Assembly (NCBI GenBank): GCA_000314955.1
Contig: BAEM01000009.1
Location: 1 to 64,000, forward strand
DNA: 64,000 bases
Reading direction: 5' to 3'
Origin: Paraglaciecola chathamensis S18K6
GTDB lineage: Bacteria > Pseudomonadota > Gammaproteobacteria > Enterobacterales > Alteromonadaceae
The notes under the pieces are model-generated. The model ran no database searches, was not told the origin of the DNA, and saw only the letters and a program-made list of their open reading frames with translations. The position numbers and the translations under genes are program-made. Of the stretch, positions 36,343 to 45,277 are shown one piece after another. Each line of letters opens with the position of its first letter. The first letter of the stretch is position 1.

Positions 36343-37071
36343 TTACATTCTACGACGGCGTAATACTGCGCCTAATATGCCCAATGCTAACAAGCCTAAC
36401 GCGCCAGGTGCTGGTACATTTGTGGCATCTGGGGTCGTGGTGACGCTAGTTGGCGTGATGCCATTGGCAAAAACAGTTGGTGCACTCTCATCTTGAGAAC
36501 TCAGAATTCCATAGAGTGAAGAAGCCGGCTGGTCTCCTTCGAACACAAAACCATCCCAAGTGTTTCCTCCCCAAAGCGCTCCATCATTAGCAGAATACCA
36601 ATTTAGGGTATTTTCCCCGTTGGTGAAAAAACTATCGATATCACCATATAAATCTTGCGCGGTATATTCTGCAGGGTTGTAGAATCCGCCGCCATCATTA
36701 TCACTGTTAGATTCTTCTATATAGAGCACTTTCGTTGCCCAGTTTTCGGCATTTATCGTATAGGCTTCATAATAGAAGTAATTGTCATCAACGTTTCCGG
36801 CACCACTACTTTCAACATATGAACCCCAATCTTCAGCGGTCTCAATCTTTGCCGTCGTATCAATATTGGTTACGCCAAACCCTACTAATAAACTATTTTC
36901 TAGCTCATTAGTCACTGTGTATCGCCCAAGTCCATCTGCGTAACTTTCAGTGAAACTGATGGCACCGAGATTTTGCGTAGGCTCCCCCCCGATGACCGTG
37001 GCACTAGCCTGTGCACTGGATAGAGCCAAGCCAAGCATTAAGAATATTTTATTTTTTGATATCAGTTTCAT
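36343..37071 (-). CDS. PEP-CTERM surface protein (third, unrelated to the tandem pair)
   Basis: 242 residues from the ATG at 37071, which has GGAAG seven bases before it; that site overlaps the alternative upstream ATG. Signal peptide about 1-25 (LMLGLALSSAQASA). The mature part is acidic, with many Asn, Tyr and Trp, and does not resemble the tandem pair at 5314-7333. The C-terminus is VPAPGALGLLALGILGAV followed by LRRRRM, a full exosortase sorting signal. The same -24/-12 element and GTC-N7-TTTACA box found before the tandem pair lie upstream (37137-37219). Confidence 0.85.
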   Translation of the reverse strand: MKLISKNKIFLMLGLALSSAQASATVIGGEPTQNLGAISFTESYADGLGRYTVTNELENSLLVGFGVTNIDTTAKIETAEDWGSYVESSGAGNVDDNYFYYEAYTINAENWATKVLYIEESNSDNDGGGFYNPAEYTAQDLYGDIDSFFTNGENTLNWYSANDGALWGGNTWDGFVFEGDQPASSLYGILSSQDESAPTVFANGITPTSVTTTPDATNVPAPGALGLLALGILGAVLRRRRM

Positions 37072-37136
37072 TACTACTTCCATTTGATTTATAAGAACTT
37101 TTACGCGCATCGAGATAATTTAGCGCGATGCCTTTA

Positions 37137-37153
37137 AGCAATAAACCAGCCAA
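37137..37153 (-). promoter_or_regulatory. Sigma-54-type -24/-12 promoter of the third PEP-CTERM gene
   Basis: On the minus strand TTGGCTGGTTTATTGCT: TTGGC at -24 and a perfect TTGCT at -12, with GG and GC 12 bases apart. The -12 GC lies 67 bp before the ATG at 37071. Confidence 0.65.
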
Positions 37154-37203
37154 GTGGAAAATCATTTATTTATCAATTACTTAGATGACAAGCTATTTTT
37201 AAC

Positions 37204-37219
37204 TGTAAAGAAGTCCGAC
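37204..37219 (-). promoter_or_regulatory. Conserved GTC-N7-TTTACA box, copy 3
   Basis: On the minus strand GTCGGACTTCTTTACA, 50 bp upstream of the -24/-12 element. Spacer lengths at the three genes are 62, 60 and 50, so copy 3 is about one DNA turn closer and on the same face. The spacer 37072-37425 is otherwise AT-rich without a gene. Confidence 0.6.
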
Positions 37220-37425
37220 AAGTTAAATTCATGATTATTATAGATATTCCTCAATAATAATAATTAATTCCTAGATCCTCACTCACCGTGTAAAAGACTC
37301 TCTTCGTATGGCCGTGCTGCAAACAGGCCCAAGGATACTCGGTATAAATATCTCCCGAAAACCAGTGTCCGTTTATAAAGACAGTGTTAGTATCTGGGAC
37401 GAAGTCGTATTAAAGGAGTAATAAA

Positions 37426-39414
37426 ATGAAAAGGAATGCTAAGGCTGTGCACGTCGCCCTTTTTTTGATCTTTAGCCAGTTAGTCAGTACGTCCGCTTTC
37501 GGTACGGAATTACCCCCATCACAATTTAGTCGCCTACCTTCGGTCGTAAAACCGAATTTATCGCCTGACGGTGAGCGAATTGCCTTGATCAAAAATTATC
37601 TTAATCCTGAAATATCAGTGCTTTCACTGTTAGATGTCAAAACCAACGCCGTAAAGATGCTGGTAAAGTCTGACAACGAAAAGGTAAAAGTAAATTGGTT
37701 CACATGGGCCAATGAAAAAACGTTGATAGTCAGCCTACGGTTTGCCAGCAAAGAGAGATTTGTAAAGTTCACTGAGACACGCTTAATCGCTATTGATGTA
37801 GATGAAGAAGAAATTAAACAACGTAATCTATTTAAACCAAGAGGCGGACGATCTAAGGAGCATAACTCCCAGTTTCAGGATACGGTTGTCTCATTCTTAC
37901 CCAATGACCCAGATCATATTTTAATGGCACTGGATCTCGATGTGGCGAACCTACCATCGGTATATAAAGTTAACGTTAATTCGGGTCGCAGATCGCGCGT
38001 TCAAAAAGGAAAAATGCAGGTGCGAAGCTGGATGGCTGACCGCCAAGGGAACGTTCGTTTAGGAGAGTCACTCAGCTACAAAACAGGTAAAGCCTCTATA
38101 CGTTACCGTTTACCAGGCAAAGAAGACTGGGAAAAGATGTATGAACATAACGCCTTAGAAGAAGTAGGCATTAATCCGTTAGGTTTTGCCAAAGATCCTA
38201 ATATGCTTTTTTACAGTGCCTACAAGGGCGATAAAAAGGCTTTGTATAAAATGAATCTCACTACACAAGAATCTACCTTGGTTTTTGAAGATCCTGAATA
38301 CGACGTTGATGGTTCACTAATCTACTCAACTAAGCTCAACGACGTCATTGGTATCTATCACTCTAATAGCCCGACGGGTCGTATTTATTGGGACGATAAC
38401 TATAAAAAGTTTCAAGATGCATTGGACTCGGCCTTGCCTGATACCAGTAACTACCTAGTTGACTTTAGCCGTAGTGAAGAGAGCTACCTACTTTACACTG
38501 AGAACGATTTTGTACCCGGAGCCTATTTACTAGGTAATCGACCTGATAGAACGCTAAATATGATATTCCAGCAATACCCTGGATTACATGCGTTCATGAC
38601 GAGTAACCATAAATTGGTCAGCTATACAGCACGCGATGGCGTAAAAATTGAAGGCTACCTAACGCTGCCTGAAACAACTGACGGCCCAATCGCGACAATT
38701 ATTCATCCGCATGGCGGCCCAGGAGCGCGTGAATACAGTGGCTTTGACTACTGGACATCATTTTTCATCAACCGTGGTTATGCCGTGTTTCGCCCTAACT
38801 TTCGAGGGTCTTCAGGCTATGGTAAACAGTTCGCTGATAGTCAAATGCAAGGTTGGGGATTAACCATGCAAGATGACATAACAGATGCAGCAAAGTGGTT
38901 AGTTGACGAGAAAATCGCTGATCCTAAGCGTATGTGTATTGTAGGTGCTAGCTATGGAGGCTATGCCGCAACTATGGCTGCCACCAAAACCCCAGACTTA
39001 TTTCAATGTGCCATTAGCTTTGCAGGTGTAATGGATTTAAAGCGCTTGGTCAGCAAAAGTCGTCACTTTTTAAACAAGAAGTTTGTGCGAAAACAAATAG
39101 GTGAAGATAAAGATGATTTAGAAGCACGTTCACCTTATCACAATGCTGCTAAAATCAAGATCCCCATCTTGCTACTGCACGGTGAAGATGATCGCGTGGT
39201 AGACGTCTATCAAAGTCGCCAGATGTATAGTGAACTGCAAGATTTAGACAAGCAGGTAAAGTATATAGAGCTCGAAAACGGCGATCATTACCTCTCAATT
39301 CAACGCAATCGCCATCGGGTATTTACCGAGATGGATGCATTCTTAAAAATGCATTTAGGTGTCGCTAGGGCCAGTACAGACGCCCCTGAAAAAAGTCAGG
39401 CCGTTGGCGAATAA
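37426..39414 (+). CDS. S9-family prolyl oligopeptidase-type serine peptidase
   Basis: 662 residues. Signal peptide about 1-26 (VALFLIFSQLVSTSAFG), so it acts in the periplasm. A beta-propeller covers about 35-400 (LSPDGERIALIKN, WMADRQGNVRLGES). The alpha/beta-hydrolase domain follows: IIHPHGGPGAR, NFRGSSGYGKQFAD, the nucleophile in GASYGGYAA (S509), the aspartate in HGEDDRVV and the histidine in NGDHYLS near 620. Members cleave acylaminoacyl or X-Pro peptides. The start has AAAGGAG. It is divergent from the third PEP-CTERM gene and followed by a 15-bp repeat array and a terminator. Confidence 0.9.
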   Translation: MKRNAKAVHVALFLIFSQLVSTSAFGTELPPSQFSRLPSVVKPNLSPDGERIALIKNYLNPEISVLSLLDVKTNAVKMLVKSDNEKVKVNWFTWANEKTLIVSLRFASKERFVKFTETRLIAIDVDEEEIKQRNLFKPRGGRSKEHNSQFQDTVVSFLPNDPDHILMALDLDVANLPSVYKVNVNSGRRSRVQKGKMQVRSWMADRQGNVRLGESLSYKTGKASIRYRLPGKEDWEKMYEHNALEEVGINPLGFAKDPNMLFYSAYKGDKKALYKMNLTTQESTLVFEDPEYDVDGSLIYSTKLNDVIGIYHSNSPTGRIYWDDNYKKFQDALDSALPDTSNYLVDFSRSEESYLLYTENDFVPGAYLLGNRPDRTLNMIFQQYPGLHAFMTSNHKLVSYTARDGVKIEGYLTLPETTDGPIATIIHPHGGPGAREYSGFDYWTSFFINRGYAVFRPNFRGSSGYGKQFADSQMQGWGLTMQDDITDAAKWLVDEKIADPKRMCIVGASYGGYAATMAATKTPDLFQCAISFAGVMDLKRLVSKSRHFLNKKFVRKQIGEDKDDLEARSPYHNAAKIKIPILLLHGEDDRVVDVYQSRQMYSELQDLDKQVKYIELENGDHYLSIQRNRHRVFTEMDAFLKMHLGVARASTDAPEKSQAVGE

Positions 39415-39440
39415 GCGCGAGCGCTATTTGCCGTGCTTTT

Positions 39441-39500
39441 TATGAAAACACTATGTATGAAAACACTGTGTATGAAAACACTGTGTATGAAAGCACTGTG
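39441..39500. repeat. 15-bp tandem repeat, four units
   Basis: Four head-to-tail copies of TATGAAAACACTGTG (39441-39455, 39456-39470, 39471-39485, 39486-39500), with single-base differences in units 1 and 4 and a decayed fifth at 39501. In one frame it encodes an ATG-initiated 30-residue peptide of MKTLC repeats (39442-39534). No ribosome-binding site precedes it, so I do not call it a gene. It lies between the peptidase stop codon and its terminator. Confidence 0.9.
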
Positions 39501-39576
39501 TATGCCAGCGCTCTTTATAGAGTTACATTTATGACGATACTATTTGTTGCAACACTCAATACCTTTCTCACACTTT

Positions 39577-39602
39577 AAAGCGCCCCTGAGGGCGCTTTTT
39601 CG
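39577..39602 (+). terminator. Rho-independent terminator after the S9 peptidase
   Basis: AAAGCGCCC-CTGA-GGGCGCTTT, a perfect 9-bp stem followed by more T. The A-run on its left means it may also stop leftward transcription from arsC, whose stop codon is 24 bases to the right. Confidence 0.88.
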
Positions 39603-39625
39603 TATTAGGCACAAGCCTCACATAA

Positions 39626-40048
39626 TTAGCCGACGACGCGTTCACCTTTGTCATCAATAATCAGCTCACCATCTTCTTTTTTATATGGACCCGGCGGCCA
39701 CTGAGCAAGCAAGTCGAGAACCTGCTCACTTGGGCGACACAACTTAACGCCTTTTTCAGTACACACAATCGGGCGATTGACTAATATCGGGTGCGTCAAC
39801 ATTGCGTCCAAAATTGCCTCATCACTCACGTCTTCATCTAATAAGCCAAGTTCTTTAGCTGGTGATTTAGTTGTGCGCAGTGCCCTACGCGGTGAGAGAT
39901 TAGCAGCCGCGAACAGGGCCAACAATTGTGGACGTGTCCAACCTTCCTCTAAGTATTCGATAACCTCAGGTTGATAACCAGCATCTTGAATAATACTCAG
40001 TACATTTCGCGATGTTCCACATGCAGGGTTGTGATGTATAACGACCAT
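39626..40048 (-). CDS. arsC: Arsenate reductase, glutaredoxin-dependent ArsC type
   Basis: 140 residues from the ATG at 40048 with AGGAG upstream, the same length as plasmid R773 ArsC (141) and very similar to it: HHNPACGTSRN holds the catalytic cysteine at about residue 10, and THPILVNRPIVCTEKG and KLCRPSEQVLDLL follow. It reduces arsenate to arsenite with glutathione and glutaredoxin. No arsB, acr3 or arsR gene is adjacent, so it may be housekeeping or work with an exporter elsewhere. The gene upstream is an EamA-type exporter on the same strand, 144 bases away. Confidence 0.9.
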   Translation of the reverse strand: MVVIHHNPACGTSRNVLSIIQDAGYQPEVIEYLEEGWTRPQLLALFAAANLSPRRALRTTKSPAKELGLLDEDVSDEAILDAMLTHPILVNRPIVCTEKGVKLCRPSEQVLDLLAQWPPGPYKKEDGELIIDDKGERVVG

Positions 40049-40192
40049 AAATCTAGCGCTCCTATTTTCAGTAAATGAGTGACTATGCTCCTTAACACAC
40101 ATTTGAAATATCATATATATGAAATTTCGCATTTGAGGCTATAAAAGTCAATACATACTGTTAAGTTTACCTCTAACTTTCCATCAATATTA

Positions 40193-41188
40193 TTACTCGC
40201 TACCAATGGAATCATCAGCACGCTTCTCTGTGGCTTGAACCCATAAGCAAACCATAATGAGTAGCATACCGAACCAACCCAAGGGGGAAATGACTTCGCC
40301 GACAATCAGCACAGCCAAAATAGCCGCTACAACAGGCTCCATTAATGTAAGCAAAGAAGCACTGCTCGCATTGATGTGCCTGAGACCATAGCCAAAGGCG
40401 ATATAACCCAATGTCATGGGAATTAACGCCATATATACTGATACCAAGGCGTTGCCTGTAGAACTAAATAAATTATCGCCAGTAAAAAACAATGACGGTA
40501 GCAACAACAAGGCTCCTAGGCCGAAAATGCCACCTATGGCAGCTTGAGAGTGCACGCCGCTATCAATCATGGCCCGCGCCGCCCATGCATAACTCGCATA
40601 GGTCAAACCCGCCAATAAACCTAAGGCGATCCCCCATAATTGACGCTGAGGCGCTGCTTGACCAGTAAGATAACCAGTAGCATGCTCTGATACTTGCTCG
40701 GTTGTTTGCCCTAGGGGCGACAAGTCGGGCATATGTGGCTCCCCAAAAGCGAGTAAAGCGATGCCGATTAGGCCAATCACCACACTGATTAACCAGCGCT
40801 TCGTTAGGGAGAGCGTCTTGTTAAAAAGATACTCCAACAGGGCGGCAAACAAAGGGGCACTGCCAATCGATACAACGGTACCTACCGCCACACCGGCCAA
40901 GCGCATCGAGCTATAAAACGCGAGTGGATAAACCGCTAGCGCTAACGCGCTCAGTAGTAAAATATTCTTTTGCTGCACCAGACAAGCAAATTGTAGTTTC
41001 AACTTTTTATAAGCCAAACCGGCTTGAATTATGCCGGCCACGCCCATAGCAAAAGCACCAATCCCTAGGGGGCTAATGTTAGGAGCAAAGCTCGCCGCTA
41101 CTCCTGTTGTTCCCCATAGAACGGCAGCGAATAAAATAGCCGTGGCTCCACACTGATATGGAGAAAACCCAACTCGATTAACTATCAT
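40193..41188 (-). CDS. EamA-family (DMT) transporter
   Basis: 331 residues with about ten membrane spans in two EamA repeats (ATAILFAAVLWGTTGVAASF first; LGLLAGLTYASYAWAARAMI opens the second). Length and topology match inner-membrane drug/metabolite exporters for amino acids and other small metabolites. A hydrophilic loop of about 40 residues between repeats (EPHMPDLSPLGQTTEQVSEH) is longer than usual. AAAGG precedes the ATG. It follows an AraC-type regulator by 100 bases on the same strand. Confidence 0.88.
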   Translation of the reverse strand: MIVNRVGFSPYQCGATAILFAAVLWGTTGVAASFAPNISPLGIGAFAMGVAGIIQAGLAYKKLKLQFACLVQQKNILLLSALALAVYPLAFYSSMRLAGVAVGTVVSIGSAPLFAALLEYLFNKTLSLTKRWLISVVIGLIGIALLAFGEPHMPDLSPLGQTTEQVSEHATGYLTGQAAPQRQLWGIALGLLAGLTYASYAWAARAMIDSGVHSQAAIGGIFGLGALLLLPSLFFTGDNLFSSTGNALVSVYMALIPMTLGYIAFGYGLRHINASSASLLTLMEPVVAAILAVLIVGEVISPLGWFGMLLIMVCLWVQATEKRADDSIGSE

Positions 41189-41288
41189 GATCTGCCTTTA
41201 TTTTTGCCTTAAACATGGCCCAAAGTATAGGTAAGCCAGTATTCAAATACTTTGCTAAAAAGACGCAAGGTTTGGTTGAACAGACGTA

Positions 41289-42005
41289 TTATTTTCCTTG
41301 AGAGAAAGACCGGGGAGACATACCAACGTAGAGCGAAAAGCGCCGACTAAAGGCTGAAAGGTCACCATAGCCTACTTTTTCAGCGACCAGTTGTACCGGT
41401 AAATCAGTATGTGCTAATAAAGCTTTAGCCTTCTCCATTCTAAGTTCAGTAATGTACTGCTGAGCAGTCTTAGAAAAACTGGCTTTAAAACGCTTTTTGA
41501 ATTGGGTTGAGCTTAAACAGGCTAATCGCGCCAGCTTGTCGATACTCAAAGGTTGTTCAAGATGTGCATTGATCCAGCTTTGAACAGTGCGCATTTGTTT
41601 ATCAAGCGTTTGAGAAGCCTGTTGCTGTTCAAGCAACATGCTAAATACGTCGAGAATGGAGCGCTCGATCCCACTGTCGACCTGGTGCTGTAATTGCTTT
41701 TCAATAAACTGCAAAAAGCTTGTTAACACAGGGGAAATACAAAACACCGCTAAACCACTGTTGAGTAAATGAAGAGGTAAGGTATCTAAGTCGGCCACAA
41801 TAAAGCGTGCTGCTTCATCCGCTTTGAACCCATGCTCAGTGCCGTTTGGTACCACTACGCATTCCCCAACCGTCACCTGCCCCACATAGCTATTCATCTC
41901 AATGACTATGCTTCCTTGTACCGGCAACACCAGTTGGTGGTGCTCGTGATGCACATGACTTTGAAGTTGCTTAGTGTAAGCGCGAATACTTAGACTGTTA
42001 TTCAT
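41289..42005 (-). CDS. AraC-family transcriptional regulator
   Basis: 238 residues. An N-terminal cupin-like region has several histidines (HVHHEHHQLVLPVQGSI, VPNGTEHGF) that could bind a ligand or metal. The C-terminal two-helix-turn-helix DNA-binding domain spans about 135-235 (LSIDKLARLACLSSTQFKKR, VAEKVGYGDLSAFSRRF). It lies between the TRAP transporter genes (113 bases) and the EamA gene (100 bases), all leftward. It could control either. AraC-EamA pairs are common, so the exporter is the likelier target. Confidence 0.87.
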   Translation of the reverse strand: MNNSLSIRAYTKQLQSHVHHEHHQLVLPVQGSIVIEMNSYVGQVTVGECVVVPNGTEHGFKADEAARFIVADLDTLPLHLLNSGLAVFCISPVLTSFLQFIEKQLQHQVDSGIERSILDVFSMLLEQQQASQTLDKQMRTVQSWINAHLEQPLSIDKLARLACLSSTQFKKRFKASFSKTAQQYITELRMEKAKALLAHTDLPVQLVAEKVGYGDLSAFSRRFSLYVGMSPRSFSQGK

Positions 42006-42118
42006 TACGGCAATACATCGAAAAAACGGGAAGCCAGTATAGCGTTAGTTTCTGGGTATTTTAAAGTGTCGTTAGCACGCCCACTCCCCCGCCCATGGGC
42101 GCATTTTTTTTCGCAATT

Positions 42119-43399
42119 TTATGGGTATAACACTGATGGTAACCACAGCGTCAGCTGCGGGATAAAGGTGACGAGCAGCAAAACAAAAAGCAGTGGTACT
42201 AAGAAAGGAAAGGTTGCCCGAGCGCACGTTTCGAACGGTACCTGCGTCACCCTAGATAATACATAGAGCACCATCCCAACGGGCGGTGTCAACAAACCAA
42301 TCATCAAGTTCAACACCATCATTACCCCGAAATGAACTGGATCTATGCCTAAACTCACCGCGACGGGCAGCAACACTGGGGTCAAGATCGTTATCGCGGC
42401 TATAGTTTCCATAAAACAACCAACAATGAATAAGATCAAGGTGATCAGCAATAGTATCGCCACTTTACTGTCAGTAAATGCAAGCATCCATTGGGTGAAG
42501 TTTTCAGTTATGTGTTGTGTGGTCAGCACCCAAGAAAAAATCGCGGCACCGCCTATGATCAACATAATAATGCTTGTCGTTTCAATGGTTTCAATACTCA
42601 ACGCCAGAAGCTTTTTAATGGTGAGCGTTCGGTAAACAACCGCACCTAAAAATAATGCGTACGCACTTGCTGCAATAGCCGCTTCCGTCGCGGTAAACAA
42701 GCCAAACAAAATGCCACCAATAATCAACACAGGGGTCATCAAAGATAAAAACGCGCGGCTAAATGTTGTCGTACAGCGCAGCACAGAGAAACCTGAATCC
42801 TTTGGATAATTGCGCTTCTTAGCATACCAAGCCACCATCAACATCAACGCAAGCGCCATGATCAGGCCAGGGATCATCCCTGCGGCAAATAACTGACCAA
42901 TAGAAGCAGAAGACATCACAGCGTAAATAATCAGCGGCAAACTAGGCGGAATGATAGGCCCGATAGTTGACGATGCCGCCGTTACACCAACAGCAAAACC
43001 TGCGTCATAGCCTTTATCCCGCATCGCTTTGACTTCAATGGCGCCTAACCCGCCAGCATCGGCAACCGCCGCACCTGACATACCCGCAAACAGAATTGAT
43101 GCCCCAACATTGACGTGTCCTAAACCACCGCGCAACCACCCTACTAGCGCATTAGCAAAATCAAATATTCGCTGGGTGATGCCAGCTGAGTTCATTAAGG
43201 CTCCCGCCAGCACAAAGAAGGGAATAGACAACAAAGGGAAGCTATTCATCCCCCCTACCATGCTGTGCAGCACCACTAAGTTTGGTATATCTCCATCCAG
43301 CGAAATGGCCAACAGTGAAGAGAGGATCAATGCAAACGCCACCGGAGTGCCAATAGCGATAAGCACAATGAGGGATATAAACAACACAAGAACGATCAT
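42119..43399 (-). CDS. dctM: TRAP transporter large permease subunit DctM
   Basis: 426 residues, about 12 membrane spans, the usual length. Typical segments are FPLLSIPFFVLAGALMNSAG, GMSGAAVADAGGLG and TIGPIIPPSLPLIIYAV. It forms the ion-coupled translocation channel of a TRAP transporter, driven by a sodium gradient in marine bacteria. The start overlaps the dctQ stop codon by one base (TAATG), so translation is coupled. A palindrome CGCCCATGGGCG followed by T8 lies just past its end (42090-42109), but the T-run is on the wrong strand for this operon. Confidence 0.94.
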   Translation of the reverse strand: MIVLVLFISLIVLIAIGTPVAFALILSSLLAISLDGDIPNLVVLHSMVGGMNSFPLLSIPFFVLAGALMNSAGITQRIFDFANALVGWLRGGLGHVNVGASILFAGMSGAAVADAGGLGAIEVKAMRDKGYDAGFAVGVTAASSTIGPIIPPSLPLIIYAVMSSASIGQLFAAGMIPGLIMALALMLMVAWYAKKRNYPKDSGFSVLRCTTTFSRAFLSLMTPVLIIGGILFGLFTATEAAIAASAYALFLGAVVYRTLTIKKLLALSIETIETTSIIMLIIGGAAIFSWVLTTQHITENFTQWMLAFTDSKVAILLLITLILFIVGCFMETIAAITILTPVLLPVAVSLGIDPVHFGVMMVLNLMIGLLTPPVGMVLYVLSRVTQVPFETCARATFPFLVPLLFVLLLVTFIPQLTLWLPSVLYP

Positions 43400-43926
43400 T
43401 ACTTTACCGCCTTATGCGAGAATGAGGAACATACTGCACGCCAGCTCGATTTCACCACCATTGCACTTCGAACAAACATAAGTAACAAACAACCGCACAT
43501 CAGGGCATAAACCCAACCAATTGAAACAGGCAAAGATGCTAGGCTGTATGCGTGCAGTGAAATAGCGATTTGCCCTGCGTAAAACAGCAACAGCAAGACC
43601 ACAAGTAGATTGAGCATGGCGATGCACATTTTCGTGATATTCAACGCCTTGACAGATAGATAGCGGTGCAACAAGGTAACGCCAATATGCGCATCGTTGC
43701 GACTGGCAATACTTGCCCCCGAAAAAGCCAGCAGAATAAGCAGATAACGCGCAATTTCTTCAGACCAACCTAATGATGCACTCAAAGCATAGCGACTAAA
43801 GAATTGCGCAAACAATAAGACAGCCAAGCCCCAAAATATGATCAAGCTTAAGATGTCTTCGCTTTTAAACGCTTGCTTGCTCGTCAATGTTTCACTTGGA
43901 AGCGTTTCACTATCAATCAGAGACAT
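43399..43926 (-). CDS. dctQ: TRAP transporter small permease subunit DctQ
   Basis: 175 residues with four membrane spans (ILSLIIFWGLAVLLFAQFF first) and the WSEEIARYLLILLAFSGAS segment typical of DctQ. It forms the membrane complex with DctM. The dctP stop codon is four bases before its start. The gene order dctP-dctQ-dctM is standard. Confidence 0.92.
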   Translation of the reverse strand: MSLIDSETLPSETLTSKQAFKSEDILSLIIFWGLAVLLFAQFFSRYALSASLGWSEEIARYLLILLAFSGASIASRNDAHIGVTLLHRYLSVKALNITKMCIAMLNLLVVLLLLFYAGQIAISLHAYSLASLPVSIGWVYALMCGCLLLMFVRSAMVVKSSWRAVCSSFSHKAVK

Positions 43927-43929
43927 AAT

Positions 43930-44907
43930 CTATTCTTCAACTTGATTTAATTGCAACAGACGGTCGTAATTTTGCTGACCGATCGTGGTGATAAAGGGTT
44001 TGTGCATTGGTAACGTTGCTTGGCGAAACACACTTTTATTTACCTGATGAACACTAACGCCATGTTGTTCAAACCAGGTGATCAATTCTTCTTCGTGGGC
44101 GCGGGTTTCTTGGGAAACATTCAAAGCAGCTTCTTGTAATACTTGTTCGAAAATGAGTCGATCGCTTGGGCTCAAGCGTTTCCAACGACGCTGACTAACA
44201 ATAGTGACATTGGAGCCAAGCATATGCCCCGTTAGGCTGATATGTTTTTGCACTTCGAACAGTTTTTTAGCTTTTATGGTTGGTAACGGGTTTTCTTGCG
44301 CATCAACAACCCCTTGTTGCAAAGCCATATACACTTCAGAAAACGCAATAGGTGTGGGGTTAGCATTGACCGCCTGAGGGAACAACTTGAATATCCTGGC
44401 GTTAGGTACGCGTATTTTCAGCCCCTGCATATCGTCTAATTCGTTAACAGGCACATTGGCACTGACATGACGCTCACCATAATAATTGTTAGCAACAATA
44501 TGATTACCTTGGGTTTTCTCACTGTAGCCGTGCGCCAGCTCTTTAAACAAAGTGCTATTGTTAAATTTTACCCAATGGTCGTATCCGGCATAAATATACG
44601 GCATATCGGTAATCGCAAAAGGCGGGTAGAGCTGGGCAATGAAACTCGTTCCCGTGTAGATAATATCCACACTGCCTAAGCGAAGACTTTCATTTAGTGC
44701 CGCTTCTTTACCTAACATAGAGACCGGAAATACATCTATTTCGTAGCGCCCATTGGTGCGCTCTGCTATTTGCTTTGCAGCCCAAAGCGCCCATTTGTGC
44801 AGTGGCTCGCTGGTTTCATATACATGACCCCAGTACAATTTCTCTGGTTTAGCCCCTGCCCCAATAGGCAACAATAACAAGGCACACAAAACACAACGAA
44901 ACAGCAT
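43930..44907 (-). CDS. dctP: TRAP transporter periplasmic substrate-binding protein DctP
   Basis: 325 residues. Signal peptide 1-19 (MLFRCVLCALLLLPIGAGA). The family pattern is clear: LYWGHVYETSEPLHKWA, GMLGKEAAL-like SMLGKEAALNESLRLGSVD, and LKIRVPNARIFK, where the arginine normally grips the substrate's carboxylate. AFSEVYMALQQGVVDAQENP is also typical. An organic acid or sugar acid is therefore likely, but which one is unknown. A 14-bp palindrome lies 41 bases before the start codon. The divergent SDR gene may act on the imported compound. Confidence 0.92.
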   Translation of the reverse strand: MLFRCVLCALLLLPIGAGAKPEKLYWGHVYETSEPLHKWALWAAKQIAERTNGRYEIDVFPVSMLGKEAALNESLRLGSVDIIYTGTSFIAQLYPPFAITDMPYIYAGYDHWVKFNNSTLFKELAHGYSEKTQGNHIVANNYYGERHVSANVPVNELDDMQGLKIRVPNARIFKLFPQAVNANPTPIAFSEVYMALQQGVVDAQENPLPTIKAKKLFEVQKHISLTGHMLGSNVTIVSQRRWKRLSPSDRLIFEQVLQEAALNVSQETRAHEEELITWFEQHGVSVHQVNKSVFRQATLPMHKPFITTIGQQNYDRLLQLNQVEE

Positions 44908-45277
44908 TTAACAACTCAAACAGTAGCAAAGAAAACTATTATTAGTTAATTGTTAACAATTGTAAAGGTGTTGTTATGGTTGTGAAACAGACTGCTCAAT
45001 GACCAGAGCAACATCAAAGCAAGGGGCGTTAACGTGAATTCTCACCCTTGAGCCCGAGAGTAGGCTAGGCAAAGGCAAGGTTTTTAATTGATCAATTATT
45101 CTTGTATGTGGCTTAGTTTTCATCAGTTACCGCCAACTCATATGAGTAAAAAGCACACTGATTCGATGATGAACACAGTGTATCCAAGGAATTGTAAGAT
45201 TAATTTTCCATTTATTATCTTGACGGATTAACCCTGTAAGCTGACATCGTTTTCAACCATTTTACTAGGAGTCGAAC
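44908..45277. other. 370-base divergent region between dctP and an SDR gene
   Basis: Contains three perfect palindromes: AATTGTTAACAATT (44948-44961), TAATTGATCAATTA (45085-45098) and ACTCATATGAGT (45136-45147), plus ACACTG-N15-CAGTGT at about 45157-45183. No gene is seen. Both promoters should lie here. Confidence 0.6.
44948..44961. promoter_or_regulatory. Candidate operator of the TRAP operon
   Basis: AATTGTTAACAATT, a perfect 14-bp palindrome centred about 50 bases upstream of the dctP start codon, where a GntR- or LacI-type dimer would block or shape the promoter. The shorter core TTGTTAACAA also occurs at 24799-24808 before the PhoD-like gene. Confidence 0.45.

Noticed and set aside
42090-42109. 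CGCCCATGGGCG followed by a T-run, like a plus-strand terminator
   Set aside because: There is no plus-strand gene to its left and the operon runs the other way. It is probably a chance palindrome.
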